This document shows, piece after piece, positions 4,305 to 5,881 of a stretch of DNA of 5,881 nucleotides (its first letter is position 1; each line of letters begins with the position of its first letter). Under the pieces are notes generated by a model. That model was given only the letters and a program-made list of their open reading frames with translations. It was not told the origin of the DNA and did not search any database. The position numbers and the translations under genes were made by a program. Origin of the DNA: Gemmatimonadota bacterium. Lineage in GTDB: Bacteria; GCA-2686955. The stretch covers positions 1-5,881 of the forward strand of contig JALXCG010000448.1 of NCBI GenBank assembly GCA_026991065.1. The letters are read 5' to 3'.

Positions 4305-5881
4305 TGCACCCCTCCCGCGCTCACCGCGGCCAGAATCACCACCGCGATGACTGCATAGAGGACATAGGTTTGCGCATTGCCGGTGTAGAAGCGGCCGCCG
4401 GCTCCGGCGAGAGCCCGCACCGCTTCGCCCACCTGGTTCCAGATGCGTGTCGGCAGATCGCCCAGAATCGGGGCGAAAGCGCGTTTGTAGGGCCGGTAGA
4501 AGTCGTAGGCGAAGTGCAACTCCTCCGGTGGCGGCGGCACTTCACCGGCGAAGCCGATATCCAACTGTTTCACCGTGGTGGTGCGCGGTTTCATGATGAA
4601 GAGCAGCACCAGGGCCACAACAAAGAGGATGCCGACGAAGATCATCATCTGGGCCGGGTGGAAGTAGCCGTGCGGGGTCACCAGCGCACCATCCTGGACG
4701 ATCTGCAGGCTGTGGCCCAGTCCCGCCTCGATGATGGCGTTGGCCGGCGTGAGCACCACCTGCGGCGCCACCGCCAGAACCATGAGCAATCCCATCAGCA
4801 CCACTTGCGGAATCAGCAGCGCCAGCGGCGCCTCTTTGATCTCGCGGTGGCGGGTCTTGAGCTGCCCGAGGAAGACCGAGTGGATCAGGCGGAAGAGGTA
4901 GAGAAAGGCGATCAGCGAGCCGAACATCACGAAGCCCAGCAGCAGCGGCCAGCCGCGGTCGATCAGCGCGTGGTAGAGGAGCCACTTGCCGGTGAACCCG
5001 GCCAGTGGCGGCACGCCCGACACCGCGATGATGCCGATCAGCACGCTGACGAACGAAACCGGCATGCGCTTGATCAGCCCGCCCATGCGGTGCATCTGCC
5101 GCGTCCCGGTGCGCATGATGACGCCGGCCATGGCGAAGAAGAGCAGCATCTTGAACACCATGTGGTGCACGGTGTGGAAGAGCGCCGCATACCAGCCGAG
5201 GGGCGAGAGCACCGCCAGCCCGAGCACCACGTAGCCGACCTGGGCGATCGAGGAGTAGGCCAGCAGCTTCTTGGCGTCTTCCTGCAGCAGCGCCATCATC
5301 GTCATGCCGAACGCGGTGAGGGCGGCGACCCAGGCCAGAATGTGGGCGCCGCTGATCTCCAGCCCCACCACCTGCGGTTGCAACACCCGGCCGAGCACCA
5401 GCAGCAGGGCGAAGACCGGCATTTTCGAGACCACGCCGGAGAGGAAGGGGGTGAAGCCTTCCGGGGCTTCGGTGTAGGCGCCCGGCGCATAGATGTGGAC
5501 CCCGAACGCCGCGCTCTTCACGACGATGCCGAGCACCAGCAGGATCCAGGCGCTGACCGCGGTCATTCCCCGCAGGTCGCCGAGCCCGCCCAGCGTCTCC
5601 ACCCCGGCCCCGGCCGCGACCATCAGGCCGCCCAGCAGCAGGAAGCCGGCTGCCGCGGAGAAGAGCATGTATTGATAGGCGGCGCCGCCCGCCTCACGGC
5701 CCTGGCCGATCGCCAGGTAGGCGAGCCAGGTCATCAGCTCCCAGCCGATGAAGAGGGCCAGCAGGCCATCCGCGCCGACCAGCAGCAGCAGCGAAGCGAT
5801 CAGCATCAGGAGCAGGCCCGGCAGTGGCGCCGGCGCTTCCAGGCCGAGGTTCGCGACCAGGGTGAGCGCCGCCCCGCCGCG
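4301..5881 (-). CDS. NuoL/NuoM/EchA-like proton-conducting antiporter subunit (partial, N-terminus outside window)
   Basis: The frame stays open from the right edge to TGA at 4301, giving 526 visible residues; roughly the first hundred of the family appear to be missing. The ATG at 5806 is internal, since similarity begins mid-helix. The protein belongs to the Mrp-antiporter/complex I subunit family (NuoL, NuoM, EchA, HyfB), which moves protons or sodium across the inner membrane. Numbering from the first visible residue: GWE with E48 (the TM5 Glu); VVK-S-A with K122 (TM7 Lys), then VHIYAPGAYTEAP; a second Lys, K153; Q-E-D-A-K-K-LLAYSS (200-211); a His cluster and FKMLLFF with K244; GVPPLAGFTGKW with K299. 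The proton-path residues therefore look intact. A hydrophilic segment (about 432-505) with YDFYRPYKRAF separates the penultimate and last membrane helices. Whether it is closest to NuoL, NuoM or EchA needs a tree. The stop overlaps the next start by 4 bases. Confidence 0.92.
   Translation of the reverse strand, partial: RGGAALTLVANLGLEAPAPLPGLLLMLIASLLLLVGADGLLALFIGWELMTWLAYLAIGQGREAGGAAYQYMLFSAAAGFLLLGGLMVAAGAGVETLGGLGDLRGMTAVSAWILLVLGIVVKSAAFGVHIYAPGAYTEAPEGFTPFLSGVVSKMPVFALLLVLGRVLQPQVVGLEISGAHILAWVAALTAFGMTMMALLQEDAKKLLAYSSIAQVGYVVLGLAVLSPLGWYAALFHTVHHMVFKMLLFFAMAGVIMRTGTRQMHRMGGLIKRMPVSFVSVLIGIIAVSGVPPLAGFTGKWLLYHALIDRGWPLLLGFVMFGSLIAFLYLFRLIHSVFLGQLKTRHREIKEAPLALLIPQVVLMGLLMVLAVAPQVVLTPANAIIEAGLGHSLQIVQDGALVTPHGYFHPAQMMIFVGILFVVALVLLFIMKPRTTTVKQLDIGFAGEVPPPPEELHFAYDFYRPYKRAFAPILGDLPTRIWNQVGEAVRALAGAGGRFYTGNAQTYVLYAVIAVVILAAVSAGGVQ
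4309..4316 (-). promoter_or_regulatory. Ribosome binding site of the NuoH-like gene
   Basis: GGGAGGGG on the minus strand, just upstream of the ATG at 4304 (GGAGG core at 4311-4315, 6 nt from the start). It lies within the final codons of the antiporter-subunit gene and is the strongest Shine-Dalgarno sequence in the window. Confidence 0.75.

Noticed and set aside
3756-4358. Plus-strand open frame of 200 codons
   Set aside because: Antisense shadow of the NuoH-like gene and the end of the antiporter gene; no family features.
1-5881. Canonical nuo (complex I) operon
   Set aside because: The order differs from nuoA-N, quinone ligands are absent, the NuoB-type tandem Cys is broken, and NuoI is fused to a GltD-like flavoprotein.

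Overview
The window is a stretch of one tightly packed minus-strand operon encoding a complex I-like, ion-pumping membrane oxidoreductase. The DNA is GC-rich, each internal gene starts close to or overlapping the previous stop, and most starts carry purine-rich Shine-Dalgarno sites. That suits a GC-rich bacterium, probably a proteobacterium. This is only an inference from composition and protein style; no 16S rRNA or other taxonomic marker is present.

Read in the direction of transcription (right to left), the genes are: a NuoL/M-type antiporter subunit (5' end outside the window, stop at 4301); a NuoH/EchB-type membrane subunit (4304-3390); a NuoB/EchC-type small FeS subunit (3380-2736); a NuoC/EchD-type subunit (2731-2192); a NuoD/EchE-type large subunit (2199-1081); and a NuoI/EchF-type ferredoxin domain fused to a GltD/NfnB-type FeS-flavoprotein (from 1068, running off the left edge). 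The order L-H-B-C-D-I matches echABCDEF of group 4 membrane-bound [NiFe] hydrogenases rather than a canonical nuoA-N operon. There are no non-coding stretches over 300 bases, and I see no promoter, terminator, RNA gene, mobile element or CRISPR array.

The active-site signatures fit neither parent family. In the large subunit, the two CxxC pairs that hold Ni-Fe in hydrogenases both appear as C-x-x-E (C70/E73 and C366/E369). The His and Tyr that bind the quinone head group in complex I are Thr22 and Val71. In the small subunit, the tandem Cys pair of complex I is Cys-Gly (C65-G66), so the N2-type/proximal cluster lacks one usual ligand. The complex therefore belongs with the 'energy-converting hydrogenase related' (Ehr) or MBX/MBS-like intermediates between hydrogenases and complex I, whose substrates are mostly unknown.

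A working model (inference): NAD(P)H or another donor exchanges electrons with the FAD of the fused flavoprotein. Electrons pass through its predicted FeS clusters, two of them NuoI-like, to the small/large subunit pair, where an unidentified substrate reacts. The redox energy is coupled through the NuoH-like subunit to ion movement in the NuoL/M-like subunit. The reaction direction, the substrate and the pumped ion cannot be read from this sequence.
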